A stretch of 64,000 nucleotides of DNA, taken from NCBI GenBank assembly GCA_946478665.1, contig CAMLCZ010000002.1:124001-188000 (forward strand), read 5' to 3'. The position numbers and the translations under genes are program-made. The notes below the pieces were generated by a model that was not told the origin of the DNA, did not search any database, and saw only the letters and a program-made list of their open reading frames with translations. Source of the DNA: an uncultured Bartonella sp. GTDB lineage: Bacteria; Pseudomonadota; Alphaproteobacteria; Rhizobiales; Rhizobiaceae. Shown piece by piece: positions 49,998-58,563 of the stretch (positions are counted from its first letter, which is position 1; every line of letters starts with the position of its first letter).

Positions 49998-50729
49998 ATG
50001 AAGTTATCTGTAGTCATTCCTTGCCGTAACGAAGCTGAAAATTTAGCCTTCCTTTTGGATGAAGTTGACAATGCGTTGTCAGGACGAAACTATGAAGTTC
50101 TGGTTGTTGACGATGGTTCTACTGACGACACACCAAAGGTTTTGGCCAAACGCATGGCAGAGGGCAAGCCGTTGCGGCATATCCGCCACGATCGTTCTTC
50201 GGGGCAAAGCTCTGCTGTCCGCTCTGGTGTTTTTGCCGCCCATGGCGATATTATCCTGACAATTGATGGTGATGGTCAGAATGACCCTGCTTATTTGCCA
50301 AAACTGGCTGATGCATTAATTGCAGCTGGCCCAGAATACGGGCTAGCAGCAGGGCAGCGTCTTAAGCGCACGGATACAAAGCTCAAACAGCTATCATCAA
50401 AGTTTGCCAATAAACTGCGCCAGATGATTTTAAAAGACAATACGCGTGACTCGGGTTGCGGCCTAAAAGCGGCCTATACTGACCTCTTCCGTCAATTGCC
50501 TTTTTTTGATGGGTGGCATCGTTATTTGCCAGCGCTGGTCTTGCGTGAGGGGTTGAAAACAACCCATATTGATGTGGTTGATCGTCAACGCGTGCATGGC
50601 AAATCCAATTATGGCATTCTTGACCGCGGTTTACGCGGCATTCTTGATCTTTATGGCGTATGGTGGCTGCGCCACCGCCGCAAGGTTGTATCAAAAGTGA
50701 CAGAAATCAAAGCCGAGGACACAAAATGA
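49998..50729 (+). CDS. GT2 polyprenyl-phosphate glycosyltransferase (DPM1-like)
   Basis: Family 2 glycosyltransferase expected to load a sugar from a nucleotide donor onto a polyprenyl phosphate. GT-A signatures: VVIPCRNEAENL (about 5-16), VVDDGSTDDTP, and the metal-binding D90-G-D92 in TIDGDGQNDP. RDSGCGLKAAYTDLF and RVHGKSNYG follow as in DPM1/ArnC. The protein has 243 residues and lacks the two C-terminal membrane helices of ArnC. Its stop overlaps the LABN gene start by 4 bp (ATGA), so the two are coupled. With the GT39 gene nearby this suggests a lipid-linked sugar pathway. Confidence 0.9.
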   Translation: MKLSVVIPCRNEAENLAFLLDEVDNALSGRNYEVLVVDDGSTDDTPKVLAKRMAEGKPLRHIRHDRSSGQSSAVRSGVFAAHGDIILTIDGDGQNDPAYLPKLADALIAAGPEYGLAAGQRLKRTDTKLKQLSSKFANKLRQMILKDNTRDSGCGLKAAYTDLFRQLPFFDGWHRYLPALVLREGLKTTHIDVVDRQRVHGKSNYGILDRGLRGILDLYGVWWLRHRRKVVSKVTEIKAEDTK

Positions 50730-51061
50730 GTGGTTTGGCTTCACAATTTTCGCAATGGCTGCATGATGTTTTTGTTGTTCGCTGGGACGGCTGGATTATC
50801 TTAGGCTTCGTTGGGCAGGCGCTGTTTATGATGCGCTTTATTGTGCAATGGTTTGCTTCTGAAAAAGCCAAGAAAAGCGTTATGCCTGTTGCTTTCTGGT
50901 TTTTCTCTCTTGGCGGTGGTGTGATATTGTTGATCTATGCTATCCGTCAAAAAGACCCTGTATTTATTGCTGGTCAAGGATTGGGACTTATTGTTTACAT
51001 TAGAAATCTTTGGCTTATTCGCAGCGAAAAGAAAAACGCCGCGCAACAACAAACGCAATAA
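50726..51061 (+). CDS. Lipid-A-disaccharide synthase N-terminal-like (LABN) domain protein
   Basis: A 111-residue membrane protein of the LABN family. The true start is the ATG at 50726, inside the GT2 stop; the longer frame from 50660 lies in another frame of the GT2 gene. WIILGFVGQALFMMRFIVQWFASEKAKKSVMPVAFWFFSLGGG is the family core (split around residues 22-65), with three membrane helices. LABN proteins commonly sit beside DPM1-like and ArnT-like genes and may flip or present the lipid-linked sugar. The C-terminal Gln-rich tail and stop are duplicated downstream. Confidence 0.88.
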   Translation: MSGLASQFSQWLHDVFVVRWDGWIILGFVGQALFMMRFIVQWFASEKAKKSVMPVAFWFFSLGGGVILLIYAIRQKDPVFIAGQGLGLIVYIRNLWLIRSEKKNAAQQQTQ

Positions 51062-51082
51062 GAGCAACAAAAGCAATAAATT
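51047..51082 (+). repeat. 18-bp tandem duplication spanning the LABN gene stop
   Basis: 51047-51064 reads CAACAAACGCAATAAGAG and 51065-51082 reads CAACAAAAGCAATAAATT. Because 18 is a multiple of three, both read in frame as QQ(T/K)Q-stop. Confidence 0.8.
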
Positions 51083-51532
51083 GACAGCCAAAACAATCAA
51101 TATTGCATAGCAGCTAATAAATAGCGATCAAACTTATAAAGCCATTGTTTAAGTGCAATAATTGTTTAAGCGCCATATATGGCAAATATATTCATAACCA
51201 GAATTTTTAAGGCTCTTATCCGCCGTCTTTGTCACAATACAAAACGCCAAAAAGAAATATGTCAATTAAACACGAATGATGGTTTGTAACAATGACCCCT
51301 GCTGCAAGCATCATGAGTACATTTTTCCGCAATCACTATAGTATGTAACCATTACCTTACGTCGAGTGCAGTCTCATCGCCTAACGTGCATTGTTACTAT
51401 TGCTTTATGTGACGTCTTACGTGTTGCCATTGCTTTGCGTGAGGCACAGCAACTACCTTACGTGCTGTTGCCATTGCTTTATGTTGGGGGGGAGCCGGTG
51501 CCTCACGTCACGCACAATCATTGCCCTAATGG
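51083..51532. other. Intergenic region between convergent LABN and GT39 genes
   Basis: About 450 bp with no coding frame. From about 51360 to 51500 it contains degenerate repeats built on GTTGCCATTGCTTTGCGTG and CCTTACGTG. No terminator with a T-run was found. Confidence 0.6.
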
Positions 51533-53035
51533 TTACGGCAGATAGAGATAGTAAATAGTCCGCTTGACTTTTGTGTTGCCACGATAACCAACGGCAATTT
51601 CGCCTCTTTGTCCATCTGTTGGATAACCAGCATCTTGTAGGACTTTACGAATATCTTCCGGCAATAATTCACGGATATTTTCTGGCAGTGTCTCTTTACT
51701 TGTCCAAACGATCATCAATGGTCTTTGTAACAATTTACTGACAAAAGGTGTTCCAACATGAACTGTTTTCAACGAAGGATCCAGTAAGCGCAAATTTCCT
51801 GGTATTTGTGGGTGGCGCGACATAACCATTACAAAAGACCCCTTATCATGCAATGCTTTTTCAAGATAAGGGTAGTCAAATAGCTGTTCCGGCAATGATA
51901 ACTTGTCCGTGGCGGTGGCGATGCTGATATAAAGCACACACGGTACAACAAGCGCCAGACACATACTTATAATGCCGTATTCACGCACATATTTCAGTGT
52001 TTTGCCGTATTTGGCCAACATAATGGCAAAATAGGCTGGAGCCAAAAACAACAAAGGTTGCAACCAGCGATCCTTAACATTTGTGACACCTGAAATAATA
52101 ATCAGCAAACAAACCAGCCCAAGGCCAAAGAGCAACACACGTGACAAGAAATGTTCTGCAAGATTATCCGATTCCGAGCGGGTTACTGTCTGGGGGGCTT
52201 TTGCATCAGACACTGCTTGTAAACGCGCCAATATCAGCACCAATATTAATGCAATTGATACAAAGCTTAACGAGGCAAGAACAAGCTCGTTTAAGCCCCA
52301 CAACCTATCCAATAAAAAATGCCCCGATTTATCGACGGCAAACTTCTTTGCTCGTGCTGCCACACCAGCTGGATTCATATACATGAAAACGAGTGCCGGA
52401 GACATGACGATTAGCGCAGAAATAATGGCCATGGGTGTGTAACGCGTGGCAAGACGGGGTCTTATTTCTTTCGTGAGCAATGCCCCACCAAAAAGCGCAA
52501 TAATGAAGAGAGTACCATTATATTTGCCAAGAATAGCCGCCGCACAAGCAAGCCCCAATAGACAAGCCTTTAAGGCAGATGGTTTTTTGATAAAAAGACA
52601 AAAAGCAGCAAATGTCCATGCCGACCCTGCCGTCCCCATAATCGAATGAGTCAATGCTCGTTGGGATTCCCAACCGATTTGCGGCAAAAGAAAAATTGCC
52701 AGCATACCGGCACCAGCCACAACCGAGCGTACATTTAATAGCCGCAACCCTGCATAAACAGCCAGAAAGGTGCTGCCCAACAAACTGAATTTAATAATTT
52801 GCAAAAGCCACAAATGCAGGCCGAATATTTGTGTCAAACCATAAGCTATCCACGTATATAAAGGCGGTTGCGAACCACCATAGCCCCAGCTCCAAAAACT
52901 GACATTCGAGGCAAGTTCTGCGTCGTCCAGACCAGCGCCCTGCGATATGACAGAGACATAGACCATCTCAAACAGAAAATAGACAAGAATAAAGCCGACA
53001 GCAAACCTGTCATAATGTATTTTCTTGCGTGTCAT
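51533..53035 (-). CDS. GT39-type (ArnT-like) membrane glycosyltransferase
   Basis: Polytopic GT-C transferase, 500 residues, that moves a sugar from a polyprenyl-phosphate carrier to a periplasmic acceptor such as lipid A or core. The first periplasmic loop carries the catalytic acidic pair D37-D38 (GAGLDDAELASN), followed by GSQPPLYTW. About eleven membrane helices are visible to residue 380, then a C-terminal periplasmic domain (HPQIPGNLRLLDPSLKTVHVG). It converges on the GT2-LABN pair and is near UDP-glucose dehydrogenase. The acceptor and sugar are inferred only. Confidence 0.87.
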   Translation of the reverse strand: MTRKKIHYDRFAVGFILVYFLFEMVYVSVISQGAGLDDAELASNVSFWSWGYGGSQPPLYTWIAYGLTQIFGLHLWLLQIIKFSLLGSTFLAVYAGLRLLNVRSVVAGAGMLAIFLLPQIGWESQRALTHSIMGTAGSAWTFAAFCLFIKKPSALKACLLGLACAAAILGKYNGTLFIIALFGGALLTKEIRPRLATRYTPMAIISALIVMSPALVFMYMNPAGVAARAKKFAVDKSGHFLLDRLWGLNELVLASLSFVSIALILVLILARLQAVSDAKAPQTVTRSESDNLAEHFLSRVLLFGLGLVCLLIIISGVTNVKDRWLQPLLFLAPAYFAIMLAKYGKTLKYVREYGIISMCLALVVPCVLYISIATATDKLSLPEQLFDYPYLEKALHDKGSFVMVMSRHPQIPGNLRLLDPSLKTVHVGTPFVSKLLQRPLMIVWTSKETLPENIRELLPEDIRKVLQDAGYPTDGQRGEIAVGYRGNTKVKRTIYYLYLP

Positions 53036-53137
53036 TTAATCTGCCTGTTACATAAGCAAGAGTGCTAAAAATACCCAAACCGCATTATATACGGTTTGGT
53101 TCAACCTGATTATCAGGTAAAAATGCTGGAAAAATAT

Positions 53138-54436
53138 CTAACGCCCTACCGAGGCGTAATCCAGATTTATACCGTCAAAATCTTCCCTTTTATAAATATT
53201 TCGTAAGTCGAACAGCTTTCCCCCCGGCATCAAACGTGCCAGACGTTTCAAATCCAATGCGCGATAAGCATTCCACTCTGTGATAATCGTCAACACCCCT
53301 GCCCCTTTGGAAGCTTCATAAGGGGTTGCACACCAAATCACATCATCAAGTACTTTTTTAGCCTGTTCTGCACCTTCAGGATCGTGAGCGCGCACTTTCA
53401 AGCCAGCTTGCTGCAATGCCTTAATAATATCCAAAGCCGGCGACTCCCGTACGTCATCGGTATTAGGTTTGAAGGTAACGCCTAAAACAGCAACAGTATC
53501 TGTTGAACGTTCCTTTGCAGCCTCAATAATGCGACGTCCCATTTCAAGTTTGCGGTCTTCATTGACTGAAATGACCGTTTCTATCAATTTTTGTGGTGAA
53601 TTATAGCGCGTACCTGTCGCCGCAAAAGCACGTGTATCTTTAGGAAAGCACGAGCCACCAAATCCAGGTCCTGCATGAAGAAATTTTGACCCTATTCGCT
53701 TATCCATACCGATAGCCTGTGCAACTTCCTGTATGTTGCCGCCTGTTTTTTCACATAAATCGGCGACCTGATTGATAAAGGTGACCTTCATGGCCAAAAA
53801 TGCATTTGCGGCATATTTTATCAATTCTGCATTTTCCAAAGACGTTATGACAAGTGGTGTTTCACGCAAATAGAGTGGACGGTATAAGTGGCGCATTGTC
53901 TTGCGCCCACGCTCATCTTCAACACCAACAACAACACGGTCTGGCCGCATGAAATCTTCTATTGCAGACCCTTCACGCAGGAATTCGGGGTTGGACACCA
54001 TGGAAAAGCTGATATCAGGGCGCGCTTTTTTCATGCGGTCGCGGATACGGGCATTGGTGCCAACAACAACTGTGGACTTTATCACCACAACTGCACCATC
54101 TTTCATGGCGGCTGCAACCTGATCTGCCGCTTTTTCAATATATTGCAAATCCGCTTCACCATCACCACGGCGCGATGGTGTGCCAACAGCAAGAAAAATA
54201 ACATCGGCATCACGCACGCTTGTTTCAAGATCAGACGTGAAAACCAAATGACCTTCACGCATATTGCGTGCCATCATTTCATCAAGCCCGGGCTCGAATA
54301 TCGTCACTTCGCCTTTTTGCAAACGTTCAATTATTTGCGGATTGGCATCGACACATGTTACATCAAATCCGAACTCGGCAAAACAAACACCAGAAACGAG
54401 ACCAACATAACCAGTACCAATCATGGTAATTTTCAT
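53138..54436 (-). CDS. ugd: UDP-glucose 6-dehydrogenase
   Basis: NAD-dependent enzyme making UDP-glucuronate. The N-terminal Rossmann fold has MIGTGYVGLVSG (glycines 7, 9, 12), SNPEFLREGSAIEDF is the substrate clamp, and the catalytic cysteine is C263 in GFGGSCFPKDTRAF. The C-terminal UDP-binding domain contains VLGVTFKPNTDDVRESPAL. The length of 432 is standard. Its product is a precursor of UDP-galacturonate, which would suit the adjacent lipid-linked transferases, though no epimerase gene is in view. Confidence 0.96.
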   Translation of the reverse strand: MKITMIGTGYVGLVSGVCFAEFGFDVTCVDANPQIIERLQKGEVTIFEPGLDEMMARNMREGHLVFTSDLETSVRDADVIFLAVGTPSRRGDGEADLQYIEKAADQVAAAMKDGAVVVIKSTVVVGTNARIRDRMKKARPDISFSMVSNPEFLREGSAIEDFMRPDRVVVGVEDERGRKTMRHLYRPLYLRETPLVITSLENAELIKYAANAFLAMKVTFINQVADLCEKTGGNIQEVAQAIGMDKRIGSKFLHAGPGFGGSCFPKDTRAFAATGTRYNSPQKLIETVISVNEDRKLEMGRRIIEAAKERSTDTVAVLGVTFKPNTDDVRESPALDIIKALQQAGLKVRAHDPEGAEQAKKVLDDVIWCATPYEASKGAGVLTIITEWNAYRALDLKRLARLMPGGKLFDLRNIYKREDFDGINLDYASVGR

Positions 54437-54529
54437 TGTTGTTATCCTTGCTTAACAATCCCTGAATTTGATATGACGGTTTTCAAATGACTGCAACTGC
54501 CAAACGTTTGCATATCACAGGAGATAGCA

Positions 54530-55141
54530 ATGGGACATGAAGCACTGATCGTTATTGATGTACAAAATGACTTTCTTCCCGGCGGCGCTTTAGCTGTGCC
54601 AGAAGGAGACCTTATCCTACCAACGGTCAGGGCATTGATTAACCATTTTGACCATGTCATTTTGACACAGGATTGGCACCCACAACACCATAAAAGCTTT
54701 GCATCCAATCATACCGGCTTTTCACCTTATGACACAATAAAAATGCCTTATGGCCCACAAACACTGTGGCCAGACCATTGTGTGCAAGGTACGATCGGGG
54801 CGGCATTGCATGAATCTCTACCAATTGAAAAAGCAGAGCTGATAATTCGTAAAGGTATGGATCCGGAAATTGACAGCTATTCGGCTTTTTTTGAAAATGA
54901 CCGTAAAACACCAACTGGTTTGCAAGGATATTTAAAAGAACGCAACATTCAGAAACTTACCTTTTGCGGCCTCGCAACAGATTTCTGTGTTGGTTATTCT
55001 GCACTTGACGCAAGAAATTGTGGTTTTGAAACACGTGTTGCATTGGCTGGCTGTGCTGGTCTCGACCTTAATGGTTCACTCGATTATATGCTAAAAACAA
55101 TGAATGACGGCGGTGTTCAGCTTCTTATGGGCGCGCTGTAA
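54530..55141 (+). CDS. pncA: Nicotinamidase
   Basis: Isochorismatase-fold hydrolase deamidating nicotinamide to nicotinate for NAD salvage. The catalytic triad is visible as D10 (VIDVQNDF), K108 (IIRKGMD) and C153 (GLATDFCVGY). The metal site includes D48 and H50 (TQDWHPQHH) and H83 (WPDHCVQGT). The 203 residues are normal. A good ribosome-binding site (AGGAGA) precedes the ATG. It is monocistronic, divergent from ugd and followed by two hairpins. Confidence 0.95.
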   Translation: MGHEALIVIDVQNDFLPGGALAVPEGDLILPTVRALINHFDHVILTQDWHPQHHKSFASNHTGFSPYDTIKMPYGPQTLWPDHCVQGTIGAALHESLPIEKAELIIRKGMDPEIDSYSAFFENDRKTPTGLQGYLKERNIQKLTFCGLATDFCVGYSALDARNCGFETRVALAGCAGLDLNGSLDYMLKTMNDGGVQLLMGAL

Positions 55142-55497
55142 ATTTCTTCTTTATGACATTTTGAGGTTTACGGCTTTTTCACCGTAAACCTTGTATGAAA
55201 GGCAAACTGTTGCGCAGGATAAACTGTTTGCCTTTATATGATGTTGTTACCATAAAATATAAGCATATTAGAGGACGATAAATTGCCGTCGTATAACCGA
55301 CATAAAGTCATCAGTACGATAATAACGGTCTGCAACGGGGACATAAGGTGGATAAAGCGATATAGCACAGATAGATTGTGCAATATGGGGGTATAAATAT
55401 GGGTTCTGATAAAATATCTTTGAGATAATCTTATTTTTAATATATCTCTAAAGCGAAAACCATTATTTTATTCATAATTTATATCATGTGAGAGAAT
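55142..55497. other. Intergenic region downstream of pncA
   Basis: About 355 bp. The first 95 bp hold two hairpins that end pncA. The rest is AT-rich and should contain the promoter of the 107-residue secreted protein. Nothing else was recognised. Confidence 0.6.
55164..55235 (+). terminator. Tandem hairpins downstream of pncA
   Basis: The first hairpin is a perfect 10-bp stem AGGTTTACGG / CCGTAAACCT (55164-55173 with 55182-55191). The second is AAAGGCAAAC / GTTTGCCTTT (55198-55207 with 55226-55235). Neither has a long T-run, but their pairing behind a stop codon fits termination. Confidence 0.65.
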
Positions 55498-55821
55498 ATG
55501 ATTATGCGGTTCAAAAAAATTTTTGCCATTTTAACGTGCTTATTTTTAACACAAATTTCTGCTGCCTCGGCACAAAATACGATATGCGACAGTGTCGGCG
55601 CACTTGCTGAATCAATCATGGAAGTTCGACAACAAGGTGTGCCAATGCGATATGCGATGGATGTTGTCAGAACAAATGATGTGGGTCCTGCATATAGGCA
55701 TTTCACCGCTGGTCTTGTAAGGACTGCCTATAAATATCCAGTCTATAGATCGAAAAGAGAGAGGATACGGGCAATTAGATACTTTCGTGACACGGCTCTT
55801 TCTGCCTGTTACAATCAATAA
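55498..55821 (+). CDS. Small secreted protein, unknown
   Basis: A 107-residue protein with a signal peptide (MIMRFKKIFAILTCLFLTQI, cleavage probably after ASA near residue 25). The mature part of about 80 residues has two cysteines, near each end (TICDSVG and ALSACYNQ), which could form a disulfide, and the sequence VPMRYAMDVV followed later by RERIRAIRYFRDTAL. No domain name is recognised. The second ATG, two codons later, could also be the start. Its 3' end including the stop is tandemly duplicated. Confidence 0.68.
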   Translation: MIMRFKKIFAILTCLFLTQISAASAQNTICDSVGALAESIMEVRQQGVPMRYAMDVVRTNDVGPAYRHFTAGLVRTAYKYPVYRSKRERIRAIRYFRDTALSACYNQ

Positions 55822-55844
55822 TTTCTGCCTGTTACAACCAATAA
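55799..55844 (+). repeat. 23-bp tandem duplication spanning a stop codon
   Basis: Copies at 55799-55821 and 55822-55844 begin TTTCTGCCTGTTACAA and end CAATAA, with one mismatch. The first copy ends exactly at the TAA of the secreted-protein gene. Confidence 0.9.
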
Positions 55845-56591
55845 TGCCGCCTTATCAATCGTCATAATTCCGTTCGATTTTTCGCGTGCGACAATTATTT
55901 TGCATGGTTGGTTTACTGATTTACCGATAGATATTGCAAATATCTATCGGGCTTTGGGATTTTATCGAAAAACCAACCAATTGTACCTCTACGGAATATC
56001 TATAAAAGCAAGATACCGATAGAGATAAAGCATTTATAAAAGTTGGTTAGCGTTTGTTAAAACGCGTTCTCTGGAATGCCCACATTCGCTTTATTATAGA
56101 GGTGATCGTTATAATACAATGAGGCGTTGCCATGGGCTGGACTGGTCACCCATCACTTTGCCAACTTGACCGTTACTTCACGAGCATAGACATTCCTTTG
56201 CTAGCATAGCTACCACTTCGTAACAGTCGTCATCACTTTGTCAGCGTAGTCAGCACGTCTCCAGTTTCGCCAACCCTTCGCACTTTTTTCCGAACCATAA
56301 ATGGCGCCTATCCTTAGCGGTTTTATGAAATGGTGTTCAACACACCTAAAGGATAAGATTTCAGCGGTTCGCAATTGTTAATCTACCTTGCAAACAAAAG
56401 CTTGTTAAAGCCATACATTGGCAAACCCACAACAAGCATTATTGATTAGCTGGTTATGTGGTAACATTTCAAAGCCCAAATTTTGCTTATTGGATAGAAA
56501 ACTGACATAGATTTATTTTATCACTTGTGCTGATTTTATATATCGTTTTAAAAAGAAACGAGCAAAACAACAAAGCATATGGAATATTTTT
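55845..56591. other. 750-bp region with no recognised gene
   Basis: No coding frame of convincing length was found on either strand. It contains the perfect hairpin at 55924-55950, a partial echo of it near 56015 (ACCGATAGAGAT), and loosely repetitive CATCACTTTG-type motifs at about 56150-56260. Confidence 0.6.
55924..55950. repeat. Perfect 12-bp inverted repeat
   Basis: CCGATAGATATT and AATATCTATCGG are separated by GCA. There is no T-run on either side, so an operator or RNA hairpin is as likely as a terminator. Confidence 0.7.
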
Positions 56592-56948
56592 ATGATTACA
56601 GTGGTGATTGTCCTTGTCTGCATCATCGTTGGACTGTTTTTATGGAATAAATATTCGCATAAGATAGCGCCTGCCCAAGAAGTCTTTTTAGATGTAACAT
56701 CGCAACCTGTTCGGCTACGACAAAAATTTACCCTTTTAGGCTGGATTGGTGTTGCACTTATCTTTGTCAGCCCATTGGTGATGTGTGGTACGATGCTGGT
56801 GGAAGCCCATTATGCGGCACAAACTGCCGTTAATGAAACAGCAACGCATGATTACAGTTGGCATTATCTTGTTTTGGGGTATTTCATATTGCTAGGCGTC
56901 GTGCTTGTCATTATCGGGCGTGACTTTTATGCCATTTCAGATGAATAA
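56592..56948 (+). CDS. Small membrane protein, unknown
   Basis: A 118-residue protein with three predicted membrane helices: residues 2-19, about 47-67 (LLGWIGVALIFVSPLVMCG) and about 90-108 (YLVLGYFILLGVVLVIIG). A polar stretch lies between the first two helices, and a short acidic C-terminus (ISDE) ends the protein. It matches no family I recognise. An intact frame, an ATG start and coherent topology support it as a gene. It stands alone between a 750-bp gene-free region and a microsatellite. Confidence 0.6.
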   Translation: MITVVIVLVCIIVGLFLWNKYSHKIAPAQEVFLDVTSQPVRLRQKFTLLGWIGVALIFVSPLVMCGTMLVEAHYAAQTAVNETATHDYSWHYLVLGYFILLGVVLVIIGRDFYAISDE

Positions 56949-57029
56949 TAAAACGGAATAGAGCTTCAGATATAATATTTTCAAAACTGCTGGCTCATTG
57001 AACTAACGAACCATTGAATCACTGAAGCA

Positions 57030-57069
57030 ATGAGCCAATGAGCCAATGAGCCAATGAGCCAATGAGCCA
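57030..57069. repeat. Perfect 8-bp microsatellite, five copies
   Basis: ATGAGCCA is repeated five times without a mismatch, ending 5 bp before the stop codon of the MocR-type gene. Just upstream are more degenerate forms (CATTGAATCACTGAAGCA). Confidence 0.95.
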
Positions 57070-57074
57070 ATGCT

Positions 57075-58487
57075 TTACGTCATATCGACCATTTGCAATG
57101 CCAAATTGGCAAGCTGCTTTCCGGCTTTTTCATAAGCATCTGGTGAAAAACCACAATACCCTATGAGAATTCCATTCAATTGGTTGTTTTCGCAATAGCG
57201 TGATATTGCCCGAACAGGAAAACCGCAATTTCTGGCGGCGTGTTCGAACAACTTATCCTTGAACTTGTTATTTAAGAAAACAGTAAGATGAAGCCCTTGT
57301 GAAGGTGCTTTAAGGGGCTGAAATACCGCGCCTTCGGCCTGTTTCAATCCTTTGATGAGGGCATTACGGTTTTCTCGTAATTTTTTGGTCGTTCTCCGTA
57401 AGTGAGCGGCATAATAGCCACCTTTTATCAAGTCGGCCAATGCCTCTTCAACAAAGGTAATTGCACGCCGATCCACCTGCAAGCGTAAGTTCATAACACA
57501 TTCAACAAGTTGGGGTGGCACAATCAAATAGGCACATTGAATACCAGCAAACAATGTTTTGGAAAAAGTACCCATATAGATAACACGGCCATGGTCATCG
57601 AGCCCCTGAATGGCGGTGAGCGGCATGGCCTCAAACCTTATCTCGCCATCATAATCATCTTCAATAATATAACTCTTATGGTCGTTCGCCCATTTTAAGA
57701 GAGCCAAGCGTTCGGATAATGAAAAATATCCCCCAAGAGGAAAACGCTTTGACGGCGTGACAAAAATTGCATCTGCTTTTGGTAATCGCTCAAAAGATAG
57801 AGGGGTCAAATGTGGGATAAAATGCAGTTTTTTGTCAAAAAACCGTAACGCATCAACAACATTGCGATAAGAAGGGTCTTCCAACAAGATTGTTGCATTG
57901 TTCGGCAATATTGCACGCATGATAAGATCAAGCGATTGCTGCGTTCCCGATGTTATAAATATTTGCGAGGCTGTTGTTTTCAAACCTCTTGCTTGGTTGA
58001 GATATGTTGCAATCGCTTCACGTAAAGTCAACGCGCCGCGCGGGTCGGTATATGTATAATGGCGCACATCCAGTTTCGCCGCTTTCTGATTTAACAGACG
58101 ACGAAATATAGCCATTATTTTATCGTCTTGCGCTGGCATATCAACCGAGCATATCCGATTAGAAGAAGAAACAGGCTTTTCAGCAATAATTTCTGCGGTG
58201 TTTGATAAATAAGGTACGTTCTGCGCTACAAAACTACCACTGCCCTGCCGCGTTATTACAAAACCATCAGCGACTAACATTTCATAGGCTGCAACAATCG
58301 TTGAGCGCGAGAGCTTGAAGCGCTTTGCTAGATCGCGACTGGGAGGCAATTTTGCTCCAGCGCGCAATTGACCTGTTTCAATTGCTTGTCTGACAGCACG
58401 ATACACTCCAACTGGGCGATGATCCGCCGATAAGCTTAATGGCATCATAGCCGACCAGTCTGGCAAATTGGTCTGTTTTTTTTGCAT
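57075..58487 (-). CDS. MocR/PdxR-family regulator (GntR helix-turn-helix plus aminotransferase fold)
   Basis: A transcription factor of 470 residues. The N-terminal GntR winged helix is at about 25-90 (VYRAVRQAIETGQLRAGAKL, SRDLAKRFKLSRSTIVAAYEML). The rest is a class I aminotransferase fold that binds PLP: TSGTQQSLDL, EDPSYRN, the block EDDYDGE at 276-282 and the Schiff-base lysine K310 in GTFSKTLFAG. MocR proteins usually control vitamin B6, GABA or amine metabolism and often sit divergently from their target, here the flavin-fold gene 76 bp away. Confidence 0.9.
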   Translation of the reverse strand: MQKKQTNLPDWSAMMPLSLSADHRPVGVYRAVRQAIETGQLRAGAKLPPSRDLAKRFKLSRSTIVAAYEMLVADGFVITRQGSGSFVAQNVPYLSNTAEIIAEKPVSSSNRICSVDMPAQDDKIMAIFRRLLNQKAAKLDVRHYTYTDPRGALTLREAIATYLNQARGLKTTASQIFITSGTQQSLDLIMRAILPNNATILLEDPSYRNVVDALRFFDKKLHFIPHLTPLSFERLPKADAIFVTPSKRFPLGGYFSLSERLALLKWANDHKSYIIEDDYDGEIRFEAMPLTAIQGLDDHGRVIYMGTFSKTLFAGIQCAYLIVPPQLVECVMNLRLQVDRRAITFVEEALADLIKGGYYAAHLRRTTKKLRENRNALIKGLKQAEGAVFQPLKAPSQGLHLTVFLNNKFKDKLFEHAARNCGFPVRAISRYCENNQLNGILIGYCGFSPDAYEKAGKQLANLALQMVDMT

Positions 58488-58563
58488 TCAATTGGTACTT
58501 TTTCATTCCATTTTTATGCCGCATCTTTGGCGCGTTGCCCTGACCGATGCAAGGATTATCGAT

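Noticed and set aside
53888-54490. 200-codon frame opposite the ugd 5' end
   Set aside because: It is a shadow of a conserved gene on the other strand, rich in Cys, His and Asn, with no start signal.
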